Both the position numbers and the translations under genes were made by a program. Below the pieces are notes generated by a model. The model did not search any database, was not told the DNA's origin, and saw only the letters and a program-made list of their open reading frames with translations. DNA of 64,000 bases from Olivibacter sitiensis DSM 17696 (GTDB lineage Bacteria; Bacteroidota; Bacteroidia; Sphingobacteriales; Sphingobacteriaceae), in NCBI RefSeq assembly GCF_000427965.1, contig NZ_ATZA01000022.1, forward strand, positions 1 through 64,000, read 5' to 3'. Positions 8,523-17,099 of this stretch are shown here, piece by piece; the stretch's first letter is position 1, and each line of letters begins with the position of its first letter.

Positions 8523-9755
8523 TTATTTTGGTTCTTCGGTCTCGAGCGTTTGGAATATGTTATTGTCAACTCTTTGTTTGATGGTAGAATCGGTTAATTG
8601 CCTGTTAGACAATGCTTGGCATTCCTCAAGTGCTTGACTGAACATCATTTGTTCTGGCGGTGTCTTTTGCGTAGCGGCCGATGGTCCCCTCAATGCGCCC
8701 ACGAGTCCCATTTCCCTAGCTACATATACATACCGTATAGCATCTATGACTACGCCGGCAGAGTTGGGAGAGTCTTGCACGGACAATTGAGCGTCCAAAA
8801 TAACGGGAGCACCCATAAATCCTTCCAGTTCCAGACGGAAATTGGCCACTTTATTGTCCCCGTAGTAGGCAATGTACTCTGATGGGCCAGCATGTAAAAA
8901 GCTGTTTTCGGTAGAAATGCCCCTAATATCGTTTTGCGCGCGGATTACATTTTCCTTGGATATCTTCTTGGATTTAAGACGATTTTTGTCTTCCATGTTC
9001 AGAAAATCGGTATTGCCTCCTATATTTCGCTGAATATGCGCTTTCACATGGTGTCCGCGGGCAAAAGCCAGTTCCTGTAGCATTTGAGACAATATACTGG
9101 CTCCAAACTGGCTGCGCATGTCATCGCCGATCAAAGGTATTCCAGCGGCAATGAAGCGACGTTCCCAGGCGGGGTCGGATGCAATGAAAACAGGAATACA
9201 GTTTACCAAGGAGATGCCAAGCTCTAGGCAAATCTCGGCAAAGAACTCTGTGGCCTTTTGAGAGCCTACCGGAAGGTAGTTGATGAGTACCTCGGCTTCG
9301 TGCTGCTTGAGCCTATCTATAATATTTTGCCTATATTGGCTCACTAGCTCTTCGTCATAGTTCACCTCTTTGTCCAGCATGTCCGTGGCTTTTAGGTCCT
9401 CTCGAACTACAAATCGTTGGTCTTCTGGATGAGCCGCCATCATAGGTGATACGCCGTCCAGCACTACAGATGGGTAAATTGGAGCCTCGGAGCGGACATC
9501 GCTGTTTAGTACCATCGTGCAATTGGGCTTTTCGAAGATAGCATCCTTTAGCACCTTGCCTATTTTGCGATCGTCTACCTCAAATCCACAGACAAATTCA
9601 ATGTTTGCAGCGGTGTAGCCTCCGATATTATCCGCCATTAAGCCTGATTTCTTCTCAGGATGCCTGGTGTAGTATTCCACCCCCTGTACGAGCGAACTGG
9701 CACAGTTTCCCACACCTACAATGGCAACCTTGATTTTGTTTTCCTTTGATTTCAT
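8523..9755 (-). CDS. ino1: Myo-inositol-1-phosphate synthase
   Basis: NAD-dependent enzyme that converts glucose 6-phosphate into inositol 3-phosphate, the first step of inositol synthesis. The 410-aa protein resembles the shorter actinobacterial/archaeal form. It has the Rossmann motif VGVGNCASSLVQGVEYY at residues 12-28, FEVDDRKIGKVLKDAIFEKPN, INYLPVGSQKATEFFAE, IPLIGDDMRSQFGASI and SEYIAYYGDNKVANFRLE with its catalytic-region lysine. Some Bacteroidetes use this enzyme for inositol phospholipids and phosphosphingolipids. No lipid-transfer gene is adjacent here, so the end product is open. It is monocistronic, with a strong hairpin behind it and a TATATTTG -7 box upstream. Confidence 0.9.
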   Translation of the reverse strand: MKSKENKIKVAIVGVGNCASSLVQGVEYYTRHPEKKSGLMADNIGGYTAANIEFVCGFEVDDRKIGKVLKDAIFEKPNCTMVLNSDVRSEAPIYPSVVLDGVSPMMAAHPEDQRFVVREDLKATDMLDKEVNYDEELVSQYRQNIIDRLKQHEAEVLINYLPVGSQKATEFFAEICLELGISLVNCIPVFIASDPAWERRFIAAGIPLIGDDMRSQFGASILSQMLQELAFARGHHVKAHIQRNIGGNTDFLNMEDKNRLKSKKISKENVIRAQNDIRGISTENSFLHAGPSEYIAYYGDNKVANFRLELEGFMGAPVILDAQLSVQDSPNSAGVVIDAIRYVYVAREMGLVGALRGPSAATQKTPPEQMMFSQALEECQALSNRQLTDSTIKQRVDNNIFQTLETEEPK

Positions 9756-10073
9756 TATATGGTTCGTTATGATATGATATTGATTATAAGCATATGCAAA
9801 TATACTGGAAATGAACGTACAAATCTTCCATATTTAGCATCAATGCATTTAACATTCACAATTATTTTCAACTTTAATGCAATAATAGTCAATACTGCTT
9901 TATCCTGTGTGCACAAGGACGTTTTTTTGACATAAGAAATATTTATCTAGGTGTTTTTTCGCGTTTGGCCTATTCTGCAAGGGTCTGTGCTCGCGGTAAT
10001 GAAGCATGGAGCCGCCTAAAAATTGGAAAGAACAGTGGCTGATCTGTCAGTGGCAAAACCATTGATGTCTATA
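9756..10073. other. 318-bp intergenic region between two minus-strand genes
   Basis: It holds the ino1 upstream region and the 3' flank of the FMN reductase gene. Apart from the -7 box at 9797-9804 I see no open frame of note, no strong hairpin with a T run and no repeat. Confidence 0.5.
9797..9804 (-). promoter_or_regulatory. -7 promoter element of ino1
   Basis: The minus strand reads TATATTTG (TAnnTTTG consensus), 41 bp upstream of the ino1 start at 9755. Confidence 0.45.
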
Positions 10074-10595
10074 TTAAAATCTTATAAATTCCTCGATTTG
10101 CTGATTGGTGAATTTTAGCGTATCTTCCAGATAGAAGTCATAGTTCTCGTTAAATTCCTTACTAATATAGGAAATGTGTAGTTTCAGGGGCAGTACATGT
10201 AGCTGAAGGTAGTGACAAACACCGGTAAAGTGGTCCACGCCACGGATATTGCCATATTTTCCACTACTGATGCCTACCAATGCGGCTTTTTTTCCAAAAA
10301 AACTGTCGGGAAAACTGCAGCCATCAATAAGTGCTTTAAGTACACCGGGGAAGCTGCCGTTGTATTCGGGAATGATGAAAAGAAATTTCTCCGTGGCAGT
10401 AATGCGTTCTTGGATGGGCAAAAATGCCTCGCTTCTTTTGCCATACAAATCTGAGAACAAAAAGTCATGAGGTAATTGCTCAAGTGAGAGTATTTCGGAT
10501 CCTATTTGCTTTTCTTCCAGTTTCTTTTGGTAATATCTTGCTACCTTCAGTGAATTGCTGTTTGGACGATTTGTCCCTGCTATAATAGTAATCAT
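10074..10595 (-). CDS. NADPH-dependent FMN reductase family protein
   Basis: 173-aa flavodoxin-fold oxidoreductase of the SsuE/chromate-reductase type, which uses NAD(P)H to reduce FMN or quinone-like substrates. The FMN phosphate loop is AGTNRPNSNSLKVA at the N-terminus. PEYNGSFPGVLKALID around residues 75-90 and GISSGKYGNIRG near 110 are the other two flavin-binding segments. It has no signal peptide and is probably a cytosolic dimer. The gene is divergent from parA and separated from ino1 by 318 bp, so it appears monocistronic. The physiological electron acceptor cannot be told from sequence. Confidence 0.85.
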   Translation of the reverse strand: MITIIAGTNRPNSNSLKVARYYQKKLEEKQIGSEILSLEQLPHDFLFSDLYGKRSEAFLPIQERITATEKFLFIIPEYNGSFPGVLKALIDGCSFPDSFFGKKAALVGISSGKYGNIRGVDHFTGVCHYLQLHVLPLKLHISYISKEFNENYDFYLEDTLKFTNQQIEEFIRF

Positions 10596-10799
10596 TGTGG
10601 ATAATGTGTGTAAAACCTATGTGAGCGTTGGTGAATTAACCCTGCAAAATGTGTATCTTAGCAGCTTGATTTATGCGCGCTAAAAAAGCGAAAATAGAGA
10701 TATAAAATTTATTAAGCTTTAGAATAATGTAAAAATATGGGTGTTAACCGTATTTGGACATTATTGGTTTATTTGGCGCGCTTTTTTTTAAGGAGTTAC

Positions 10800-11594
10800 A
10801 TGGGTAAGATAATAGCATTAGCTAATCAAAAAGGAGGGGTCGGCAAAACGACCTCATCCATCAACTTGGCCGCTAGTTTGGCAGTATTGGAACACAGAAC
10901 ATTGCTAGTAGATGCCGATCCGCAGGCCAATTCCACCTCGGGTATTGGTTTTGATCCGAGGACGATCAAGGCTAGTATCTATGAATGCATTATCAACGAT
11001 ATTGACCCGAGGGAGGCCATACAGCATACGGAGACACCTAATTTGGATCTTTTGCCAGCTCATATCGATTTGGTAGGGGCAGAGATAGAGATGATTAATT
11101 TGGACGATCGGGAGTTTAAGATGCGTTCTGTCCTTAATCAGGTAAGCAAGGACTATGATTTCATTATCATAGACTGCTCTCCCTCTTTGGGGCTGATAAC
11201 CATCAATGCGCTTACGGCGGCTCATTCGGTCATCATACCAGTACAATGCGAATATTTTGCGCTTGAAGGGCTTGGTAAATTGCTTAACACTATCAAAATT
11301 GTACAAAATAGGCTCAATACTTCTCTGGAAATAGAGGGCATATTGCTTACGATGTATGATGTGCGCTTGCGTTTGTCCAATCAAGTGGTGGATGAGGTAC
11401 GATCACATTTCAACGATTTGGTCTTTGATACCATTATACAGCGTAATACGCGGCTCAGTGAGGCCCCAAGCTATGGGGTGTCTGTCATTATGCACGATGC
11501 CAACTCAAAAGGGGCTATTAATTACCTCAATTTGGCACGCGAAATTTTAGTAAAGAACGGATTGCAGCAGGAGCAAGAAAGGGTAAAGATATAA
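10800..11594 (+). CDS. parA: Chromosome-partitioning ATPase ParA
   Basis: 264-aa ParA/Soj ATPase that binds DNA nonspecifically in its ATP form and moves ParB-parS complexes to segregate chromosome origins. The deviant Walker A KGGVGKTT with signature lysine K11 is at residues 11-18, VDADPQANST follows, and the Walker B region is DFIIIDCSPSLG. I start at ATG 10800, 5 nt after AAGGAG (10790-10795), which yields the standard MGKIIALANQKGG. A longer frame from ATG 10737 adds 21 residues and has no such site. The parB ATG follows 3 nt after the stop, so the two are co-translated. It is the chromosomal, not the plasmid, type. Confidence 0.95.
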   Translation: MGKIIALANQKGGVGKTTSSINLAASLAVLEHRTLLVDADPQANSTSGIGFDPRTIKASIYECIINDIDPREAIQHTETPNLDLLPAHIDLVGAEIEMINLDDREFKMRSVLNQVSKDYDFIIIDCSPSLGLITINALTAAHSVIIPVQCEYFALEGLGKLLNTIKIVQNRLNTSLEIEGILLTMYDVRLRLSNQVVDEVRSHFNDLVFDTIIQRNTRLSEAPSYGVSVIMHDANSKGAINYLNLAREILVKNGLQQEQERVKI

Positions 11595-11597
11595 CAC

Positions 11598-12542
11598 ATG
11601 GCGCAACAGCGAAAAACAGGATTAGGGAAAGGATTGAGTGCCCTGCTGAATGACAATGAGGAACTAAAGCAGGCCAAAGCGACGTCTGGCGATTGGCAAA
11701 ATGAAGTGGCTGGTATTTCGGGTGCGGCCACCACAGCGGCACCGGGGACTATCAGCAAAATACCTGTGGAACAAGTAGAGGTCAATCCCTTTCAGCCACG
11801 TACCGAATTTGATGAACAGGCGCTCAGGGAGTTGGCAGATTCCATTCAGCTGCAAGGACTGATTCAGCCCATTACGGTACGCAAAGTAGGGGACAAGAGT
11901 TATCAATTGATTTCGGGAGAGAGAAGGTTAAGAGCTTCCAAACTTGCCGGAATACAAGATATCCCAGCTTATATACGTACGGCGAATGACCAGCAGATGC
12001 TGGAGATGGCATTGATAGAAAATATACAACGTGAAAATCTCAATGCCATAGAGGTTGCCCTTAGTTTTCAGCGCATGATAGACGAATGCGACCTCAAGCA
12101 GGAAGAATTGGGGAGCAGGGTGAGCAAGAACAGGTCTACAGTGACCAACTACTTGCGCTTATTGAAATTGCCCCCTGCCATTCAGGCAGCCATTCGCGAT
12201 GGACAATTAAGTATGGGGCATGCAAGGGCACTTATCAACGTGGCCGATGCGGACAAACAGCTGTTTATTTACCAGGAAATTATAAACAAGGGTTTGTCCG
12301 TACGTAAGGTAGAGGAATTGGTGCGGCAATTGGCAGAAAAAAAGCAAGGCAGTAAAGAAGAACCCAATACTAAGGACGCTGCTTTATCGTTCCAATTACG
12401 TAAGATTGAAGACGATTTGGCTACCAAGTTTGCTACGAAGGTAAAACTCAATGTAAAGGGAGCGAAAGCCCAGGGGTCTATTGAAATCCCTTTCTCGTCG
12501 GAGGACGACTTGAGCCGTATTCTTGAACTATTGGATTGGTGA
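11598..12542 (+). CDS. parB: Chromosome-partitioning protein ParB
   Basis: 314-aa CTP-dependent DNA clamp that loads at parS sites and spreads along the chromosome. The N-terminal ParA-contact peptide RKTGLGKGLSALL is at residues 5-17. The ParB/Srx CTPase domain (about 50-145) has NPFQPRTEFD and the phosphate motif SGERRLRAS, and the helix-turn-helix follows (ELGSRVSKNRSTVTNYLRLL). The C-terminal 50 residues form the dimer domain, ending in SSEDDLSRILELL. A linker of about 30 residues rich in A, G and T follows the N-terminal peptide. Its stop overlaps the next start (TGATG). No convincing parS site was found in the window. Confidence 0.94.
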   Translation: MAQQRKTGLGKGLSALLNDNEELKQAKATSGDWQNEVAGISGAATTAAPGTISKIPVEQVEVNPFQPRTEFDEQALRELADSIQLQGLIQPITVRKVGDKSYQLISGERRLRASKLAGIQDIPAYIRTANDQQMLEMALIENIQRENLNAIEVALSFQRMIDECDLKQEELGSRVSKNRSTVTNYLRLLKLPPAIQAAIRDGQLSMGHARALINVADADKQLFIYQEIINKGLSVRKVEELVRQLAEKKQGSKEEPNTKDAALSFQLRKIEDDLATKFATKVKLNVKGAKAQGSIEIPFSSEDDLSRILELLDW

Positions 12543-13243
12543 TGACCCGCGTTGTTTTTTTTGTAGCTACAGTCTTTATTCTCCTGTTTGCGGCTTTTTC
12601 CGCAAGAGCGCAAGTGCGTGATTCCATCAGAAGACCAGCGGATATCACTCGGGATGAGTTTGATATGAATGACTCCCTCAACAGGCCTAAACCTGAAGTG
12701 AAAAGGAACGATGCGGAGCAGCGTAGGGATACCATATTCAAAGATTCTGCCCGGCTAGCTTTAGAGGCACTTCCCGGAAGAGCAGCCCGCAGGTCACTCA
12801 TGATTCCCGGTTGGGGGCAGATAACCAACAAGAAATGGGCCGCCGTGAAGGTACCTGTCATTTACGCAGGTTTTGCCACACTGGGATACTATATCTGGTT
12901 CAATAATAAGTATTATCAGGAAACCCTGGCTGAAGTGCAGCATCGACTGGCTAACCAGGATGTTCCCTTGAATCCCGATTATGAATTTGTACGTACAGAC
13001 CAACTAATTCCCTATAAAGACTACTGGCGAAGGAATAGGGATCTCCTCATTCTTATTACCGCTGGTTTCTATGCCGTTCAGGCGATAGAGGCTTATGTTT
13101 CGGCCTACTTTTTTCGATACGATATCAGCCCAGATTTATCTTTTAAGATTAGTCCCGGTCTTTTTGCCCCGCCATCTCAGTCTTTTGCTTTCAATAGCTC
13201 ACTTCCGACTGTTGGACTGAAAGCCGTTCTATATTTGAAATAA
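12542..13243 (+). CDS. DUF5683 membrane protein
   Basis: 233-aa protein with an N-terminal signal sequence (residues 1-24, ending ARAQ) and the DUF5683 core PGWGQITNKKWAAVKVPVIY around 85-105. At least two further membrane segments follow: FATLGYYIWF near 107 and LLILITAGFYAVQAIEAYV near 165. Bacteroidetes genomes commonly place this gene directly after parB, but its function is unknown. I start at ATG 12542, which overlaps the parB stop as TGATG; upstream TTG and GTG codons in the same frame lie inside parB. The strict coupling suggests production with the ParAB system, though a role in segregation is unproven. Confidence 0.85.
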   Translation: MTRVVFFVATVFILLFAAFSARAQVRDSIRRPADITRDEFDMNDSLNRPKPEVKRNDAEQRRDTIFKDSARLALEALPGRAARRSLMIPGWGQITNKKWAAVKVPVIYAGFATLGYYIWFNNKYYQETLAEVQHRLANQDVPLNPDYEFVRTDQLIPYKDYWRRNRDLLILITAGFYAVQAIEAYVSAYFFRYDISPDLSFKISPGLFAPPSQSFAFNSSLPTVGLKAVLYLK

Positions 13244-13292
13244 GCCAGTGTTGATTAATGAAAATTGAGTATAGCCTTTTGAAAAATTGTAT

Positions 13293-13300
13293 TAGGTTTG
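13293..13300 (+). promoter_or_regulatory. -7 promoter element of dapB-lepB
   Basis: TAGGTTTG matches TAnnTTTG, 47 bp before the dapB ATG. It suggests that dapB-lepB has its own promoter apart from parAB-DUF5683. A TTTTG at 13277-13281 is closer than the usual -33 spacing. Confidence 0.45.
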
Positions 13301-13347
13301 CAATAGCACTATGAGCTAGGGCACAATTTTAAGTAAAACTTAGGTTT

Positions 13348-14091
13348 ATGAATATTGCACTTTTGGGATATGGTAAGATGGGCCATATTATAGAAAATAT
13401 CGCGTTAGCTAGGGGGCACGACGTTCCCTTGGTTATAGGTGCGCGTAATAGGGCGCAGATAACCGCAAAAGATTTTGCCGATATAGACGTAGCTATTGAT
13501 TTCAGTACGCCTTATGCTGCATTGGCTAATATAGCACTCTGTTTCGAGGCGAATGTCCCAATTGTGGTAGGCACCACCGGTTGGTATGAGCATTTAGATA
13601 AGGTAAAAGATAAATGTCTCTCCGGGAACAAATCCCTGATGATAGGTTCTAATTTTAGCATTGGAGTCAATATTTTTTTTCATATCAACAAATTGTTGGC
13701 GAAGGCCATGAGGCCATATGAAGCGGATTATGAAGTACAGGTAGAGGAAGTGCACCATGTGCATAAGCTAGATGCACCAAGCGGCACCGCCATTACCATT
13801 GCCGAGGATATATTGAGCGAATTGGACGATAAGGTGAAATGGGTCAATAACTTGGTGGGGTCGGCGAATGAAGTGATGCCCAAAGCTGATGAGCTGCTTA
13901 TTGCCTCTCATCGTATTGAGGAGGTTCCCGGTACGCATACTGTGATATACAGCTCGGAAGTGGATGAGATTGAACTGAAGCATACTGCCCATAGCAGAGC
14001 TGGATTTGCGATGGGAGCTGTAATCGCCGCCGAATGGCTGAAGGATAAGAAAGGTTTTTATACCGTAAAGGACATGTTTGATTTTAATTAA
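13348..14091 (+). CDS. dapB: 4-hydroxy-tetrahydrodipicolinate reductase
   Basis: 247-aa NAD(P)H-dependent reductase of the diaminopimelate/lysine pathway, which supplies peptidoglycan precursor. Visible motifs are GYGKMG near residue 7 (nucleotide binding), GTTGW near 75, SNFSIGVN near 99, and the catalytic EVHHVHKLDAPSGTA near 132-146 with the conserved histidines and lysine. FAMGAVIAAEWL closes the protein. The length is at the short end of the family, as usual in Bacteroidetes. The lepB ATG follows 6 nt after the stop, so the two are co-transcribed. Confidence 0.95.
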   Translation: MNIALLGYGKMGHIIENIALARGHDVPLVIGARNRAQITAKDFADIDVAIDFSTPYAALANIALCFEANVPIVVGTTGWYEHLDKVKDKCLSGNKSLMIGSNFSIGVNIFFHINKLLAKAMRPYEADYEVQVEEVHHVHKLDAPSGTAITIAEDILSELDDKVKWVNNLVGSANEVMPKADELLIASHRIEEVPGTHTVIYSSEVDEIELKHTAHSRAGFAMGAVIAAEWLKDKKGFYTVKDMFDFN

Positions 14092-14097
14092 AGATAA

Positions 14098-15555
14098 ATG
14101 GATTTATATAGTTTTATTTTATGGGTACTGTTGCTAGTATTAATAAATGCTGTTGCCAATATAGGTACCTTCTTTTTGTTTAAGAAGGCAGGGCATTTCA
14201 ACAGTTGGAAGGCATTCGTTCCAATTTGGAACATAGTTGAATTATTAAAATTAGTTGGAAGACCAAATTGGTGGATTGCATTGTTCTTTATTCCCTTGAT
14301 AAATTTCTTTGTGGGAATAGGATTAATGGTGGACGTGGCAAAGAGCTTTGGAAAGACCAGCTTCCTGCAACATGTTGGAGCCATTCTTTTGGCACCGCTT
14401 GTATTCCTTGTATGGGGACTGGATAAGGATACCAAATATCTGGGGGGCTCGGCTACCGAAGCGTTCAAGAAAAAATACCCTTATAAAAAATCAACTACAA
14501 GGGAGTGGGCTGATGCCATTGTGTTTGCCGTAGTTGCAGCCACTATTATACGTACTTTTTTTATAGAAGCCTTTATGATTCCTACCGGTTCTATGGAACG
14601 TAGCTTGCTAATAGGAGATTTTCTGTTTGTGAGCAAGGTGAACTATGGAGCACGATTGCCCATTACGCCTGTTTCCTTCCCTTTTGCGCACCACACCATG
14701 CCGGTGATAGGTACTAAATCGTATTGGGATGGTATTCAATTGAGCTATAGGCGACTGCCAGCCCTGCAGCAGATAAAGCGCAACGATGTCGTAGTATTTA
14801 ACTACCCCATGGATGCCGACGAACCGTTTAATAGGCCAGTAGACAAAAGAGAAAATTATATTAAAAGAGCTGTGGGAATACCGGGCGATACGCTTTGGAT
14901 AGACAATGCTCAGGTATACGTGAATGGTACAAAAGAATACAATCCTCCAGGGGAACAGCTGTATTATACGGTTATTACAGACGGTACGGATATCAATCCC
15001 GATCGCTTGCACGATCTGCGCATTGACGGCTATAGGGCTAGTGAAAGGGAGTATCTATTGGCATTGACCGAGGAGCTTGCTCAGAAACTTTCCGGTTGGA
15101 GCAATATTGTCAGCGTGATGCCCAGGTTAGAGGAGAAAGGGCATCCGGCAGATATGGATCCGGTTTTTCCGAAGGCGGCTATCAGTCAAAATTGGAACCA
15201 AGACAACTATGGCCCCATCATCATTCCCAAGAAAGGGTGGACAGTGCAGCTAAACGAAGAAAATCTGCCAATATATGAGCGTGCAATAGGCTTGTATGAA
15301 GGAAATAAATTGGAGAAGAGGGAAGGAGCGGTTTTCATCAATGGAGAACGGGCCAATAGCTATACCTTTAAGATGGACTATTACTGGATGATGGGAGATA
15401 ATAGGCATAATTCCTTAGATTCCCGATACTGGGGATTTGTGCCAGAGGATCATATCGTAGGAAAAGCGCTATTGGTATGGATGAGCCTGGATGATAAGGC
15501 AGGTTCTTTGTTTGAACGCATCAGGTGGAATAGGATATTTAAATCTATTCATTAA
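14098..15555 (+). CDS. lepB: Signal peptidase I with an extra N-terminal membrane domain
   Basis: 485-aa type I signal peptidase that cleaves Sec and Tat signal peptides at the outer face of the inner membrane. The catalytic serine is S165 in IPTGSMERSL and the lysine base K256 in ENYIKRAVGIPGDT; MGDNRHNSLDSRYWGFVPEDHIVGKA is the last conserved box. About 125 residues precede the peptidase part and carry three or four hydrophobic segments (for example residues 5-27 and 58-78), resembling DUF5684. The usual enzyme has one or two such segments in far fewer residues. A long insertion of about 130 residues lies between the catalytic lysine and the MGDN box. The gene ends inside a 25-bp tandem duplication. 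Confidence 0.92.
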   Translation: MDLYSFILWVLLLVLINAVANIGTFFLFKKAGHFNSWKAFVPIWNIVELLKLVGRPNWWIALFFIPLINFFVGIGLMVDVAKSFGKTSFLQHVGAILLAPLVFLVWGLDKDTKYLGGSATEAFKKKYPYKKSTTREWADAIVFAVVAATIIRTFFIEAFMIPTGSMERSLLIGDFLFVSKVNYGARLPITPVSFPFAHHTMPVIGTKSYWDGIQLSYRRLPALQQIKRNDVVVFNYPMDADEPFNRPVDKRENYIKRAVGIPGDTLWIDNAQVYVNGTKEYNPPGEQLYYTVITDGTDINPDRLHDLRIDGYRASEREYLLALTEELAQKLSGWSNIVSVMPRLEEKGHPADMDPVFPKAAISQNWNQDNYGPIIIPKKGWTVQLNEENLPIYERAIGLYEGNKLEKREGAVFINGERANSYTFKMDYYWMMGDNRHNSLDSRYWGFVPEDHIVGKALLVWMSLDDKAGSLFERIRWNRIFKSIH

Positions 15556-15612
15556 ACTTTGGCAATGTTCTGAACATTAAACTTTGGCAATGTTCTGAAC
15601 ATTGCCAAAGTT
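15550..15612. terminator. Tandem-duplicated hairpin terminator between convergent genes
   Basis: A 25-bp unit occurs twice in a row (15550-15574 and 15575-15599). The second copy's AACTTTGGCAATGTTC (15580-15595) pairs perfectly with 15597-15612, leaving one unpaired base. The first copy (15555-15570) has the same arm and could pair with the same partner. The lepB stop codon lies in the first copy. Confidence 0.75.
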
Positions 15613-15620
15613 ATTGCGCT

Positions 15621-17099
15621 TTATTCAGCCTGCCAGCCTCCGCCCAGGGCTCTGTATAGTTCCACACGTGCCACAAGCTGTTGCTGTCTGAGCTCATTTA
15701 GCTCCAGTTCACTATCTATGGCATTTTGTTGTGCGGTAATCACTTCCAGGTAGGTGGCATAGCCTGCTTTGAATAATAAATTGGCCTGCTGTACGCCCAG
15801 TTGGGAAACTTTTACTCTTTGTTCCCCTATTTCATATTCTTCACTAAGTTTTTTTAGGGTTATTAATGTGTTGGTTACTTCGTTTATGGCGTCTAACACC
15901 GTCTGTTGGAAGTCCAATTCAGCTTGTTCCCGTTCCAATTTTGCTACTTCAAGATTGGTCTTTAAGCGTCTCTGCTGGAATATAGGTTGTGTGAGGCCGC
16001 CAGCTATACTGCCAAACAAGGATCCGGGGATCTTCACCCAATTGGTAGGCAGCATGCTGTTCAGGCCGCCTTCTAGGTCGATGGTGAGACTTGGGTAACG
16101 GTATGATTGGGCTACGCCAACCTGCGCATTCTTTGAGCGAAGGGCAAGTTCGGCAGCGCGTACATCTGGTCTATGGCCTACCATGTAGAGCGGCACACCG
16201 GCAGATACTGAATCTTCAATGATTAAATCGGAGATAGAAGCATTTCGGCTTATGCTGTCGGGCAATTGCCCTGCCAGTGCTCGCAAGGTGTTTTCCTGTA
16301 TCACGATTTGCCTTTCCAACTGAGGAATTAGCGCAGCTGTAGACAGTCGCTGATTCTCCGTCTGCTGAATGGCGAGTGATGTGACATTGGGCTCGCCTGC
16401 ATCGCGCAGCAGTTTCACGATACGGAGGGTGCTATCGTTCAGTCTAAGGTTCCTTTTTGCTACTTCCATTTGCGCATCGAGCATCAGCAGGTTATAATAT
16501 CCCTCAGCCACATCGGCCACAAGCTGGGTTTGGAGCAATTTGCGCGCTTCGTAGGTTTCTAGGTAATCTGCCAAGGCGCTTTCGTTTTGCCTTCGTATTT
16601 TGCCCCATATATCGGCTTCCCAACTTAAAGAAATGCCAGTGACATGATTGGAGCCGATGATGTAGCCATCTTTAGGAGCAGTCCTGTTGCGGTCTACATA
16701 GTATCGCGTACTAGGGGTGGATAATGCATTTCTAGAACGGTAACTCCTGTCTACATCGGCCAACTGGCCGGTGATGGTCGGGAAAAATTGTGCACGATTC
16801 TGAAACATGATCTGCTCGGCAATCTGTACCGTGCGCAGAGCCTTTCGCATGTCGTAATTATTCACAATAGCCGAATCTATGAGCTTTTGCAGGGTTGTGT
16901 CCACAAAGAAGTCCTTCCAATAAATGTTGCCAATTCCTATCGAATCGGCAGGTACTATTTCGTCTCTATATTTCTCAGGAAGAACCAGCTCTGGCCGTTG
17001 GTAGTTTTGCCCCACCTTGCAGGCCGAAACAAACCCGCAAAATAGAACGAAAAGCAATACTGATATCCGATAATGTTTTTTTTTCATGATGTAATGCAT
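15621..17099 (-). CDS. Outer-membrane efflux lipoprotein (OprM/NodT family)
   Basis: 492-aa outer-membrane channel of the tripartite RND pump encoded upstream on the same strand. The signal peptide ends in a lipobox at SAC (cysteine near residue 27), giving a lipid-anchored mature protein. The two outer-membrane efflux repeats follow, with FFPTITGQ, SLSWEADIWGKIRRQNE near 170, GHRPDVRAAE near 320 and SLFGSIAGGLTQPIF near 375, all typical of the family. The ATG at 17099 overlaps the stop of the pump gene (TAATG). A second ATG at 17087 gives an equally good signal peptide. The hairpin at 15550-15612 ends the operon. Confidence 0.92.
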   Translation of the reverse strand: MHYIMKKKHYRISVLLFVLFCGFVSACKVGQNYQRPELVLPEKYRDEIVPADSIGIGNIYWKDFFVDTTLQKLIDSAIVNNYDMRKALRTVQIAEQIMFQNRAQFFPTITGQLADVDRSYRSRNALSTPSTRYYVDRNRTAPKDGYIIGSNHVTGISLSWEADIWGKIRRQNESALADYLETYEARKLLQTQLVADVAEGYYNLLMLDAQMEVAKRNLRLNDSTLRIVKLLRDAGEPNVTSLAIQQTENQRLSTAALIPQLERQIVIQENTLRALAGQLPDSISRNASISDLIIEDSVSAGVPLYMVGHRPDVRAAELALRSKNAQVGVAQSYRYPSLTIDLEGGLNSMLPTNWVKIPGSLFGSIAGGLTQPIFQQRRLKTNLEVAKLEREQAELDFQQTVLDAINEVTNTLITLKKLSEEYEIGEQRVKVSQLGVQQANLLFKAGYATYLEVITAQQNAIDSELELNELRQQQLVARVELYRALGGGWQAE

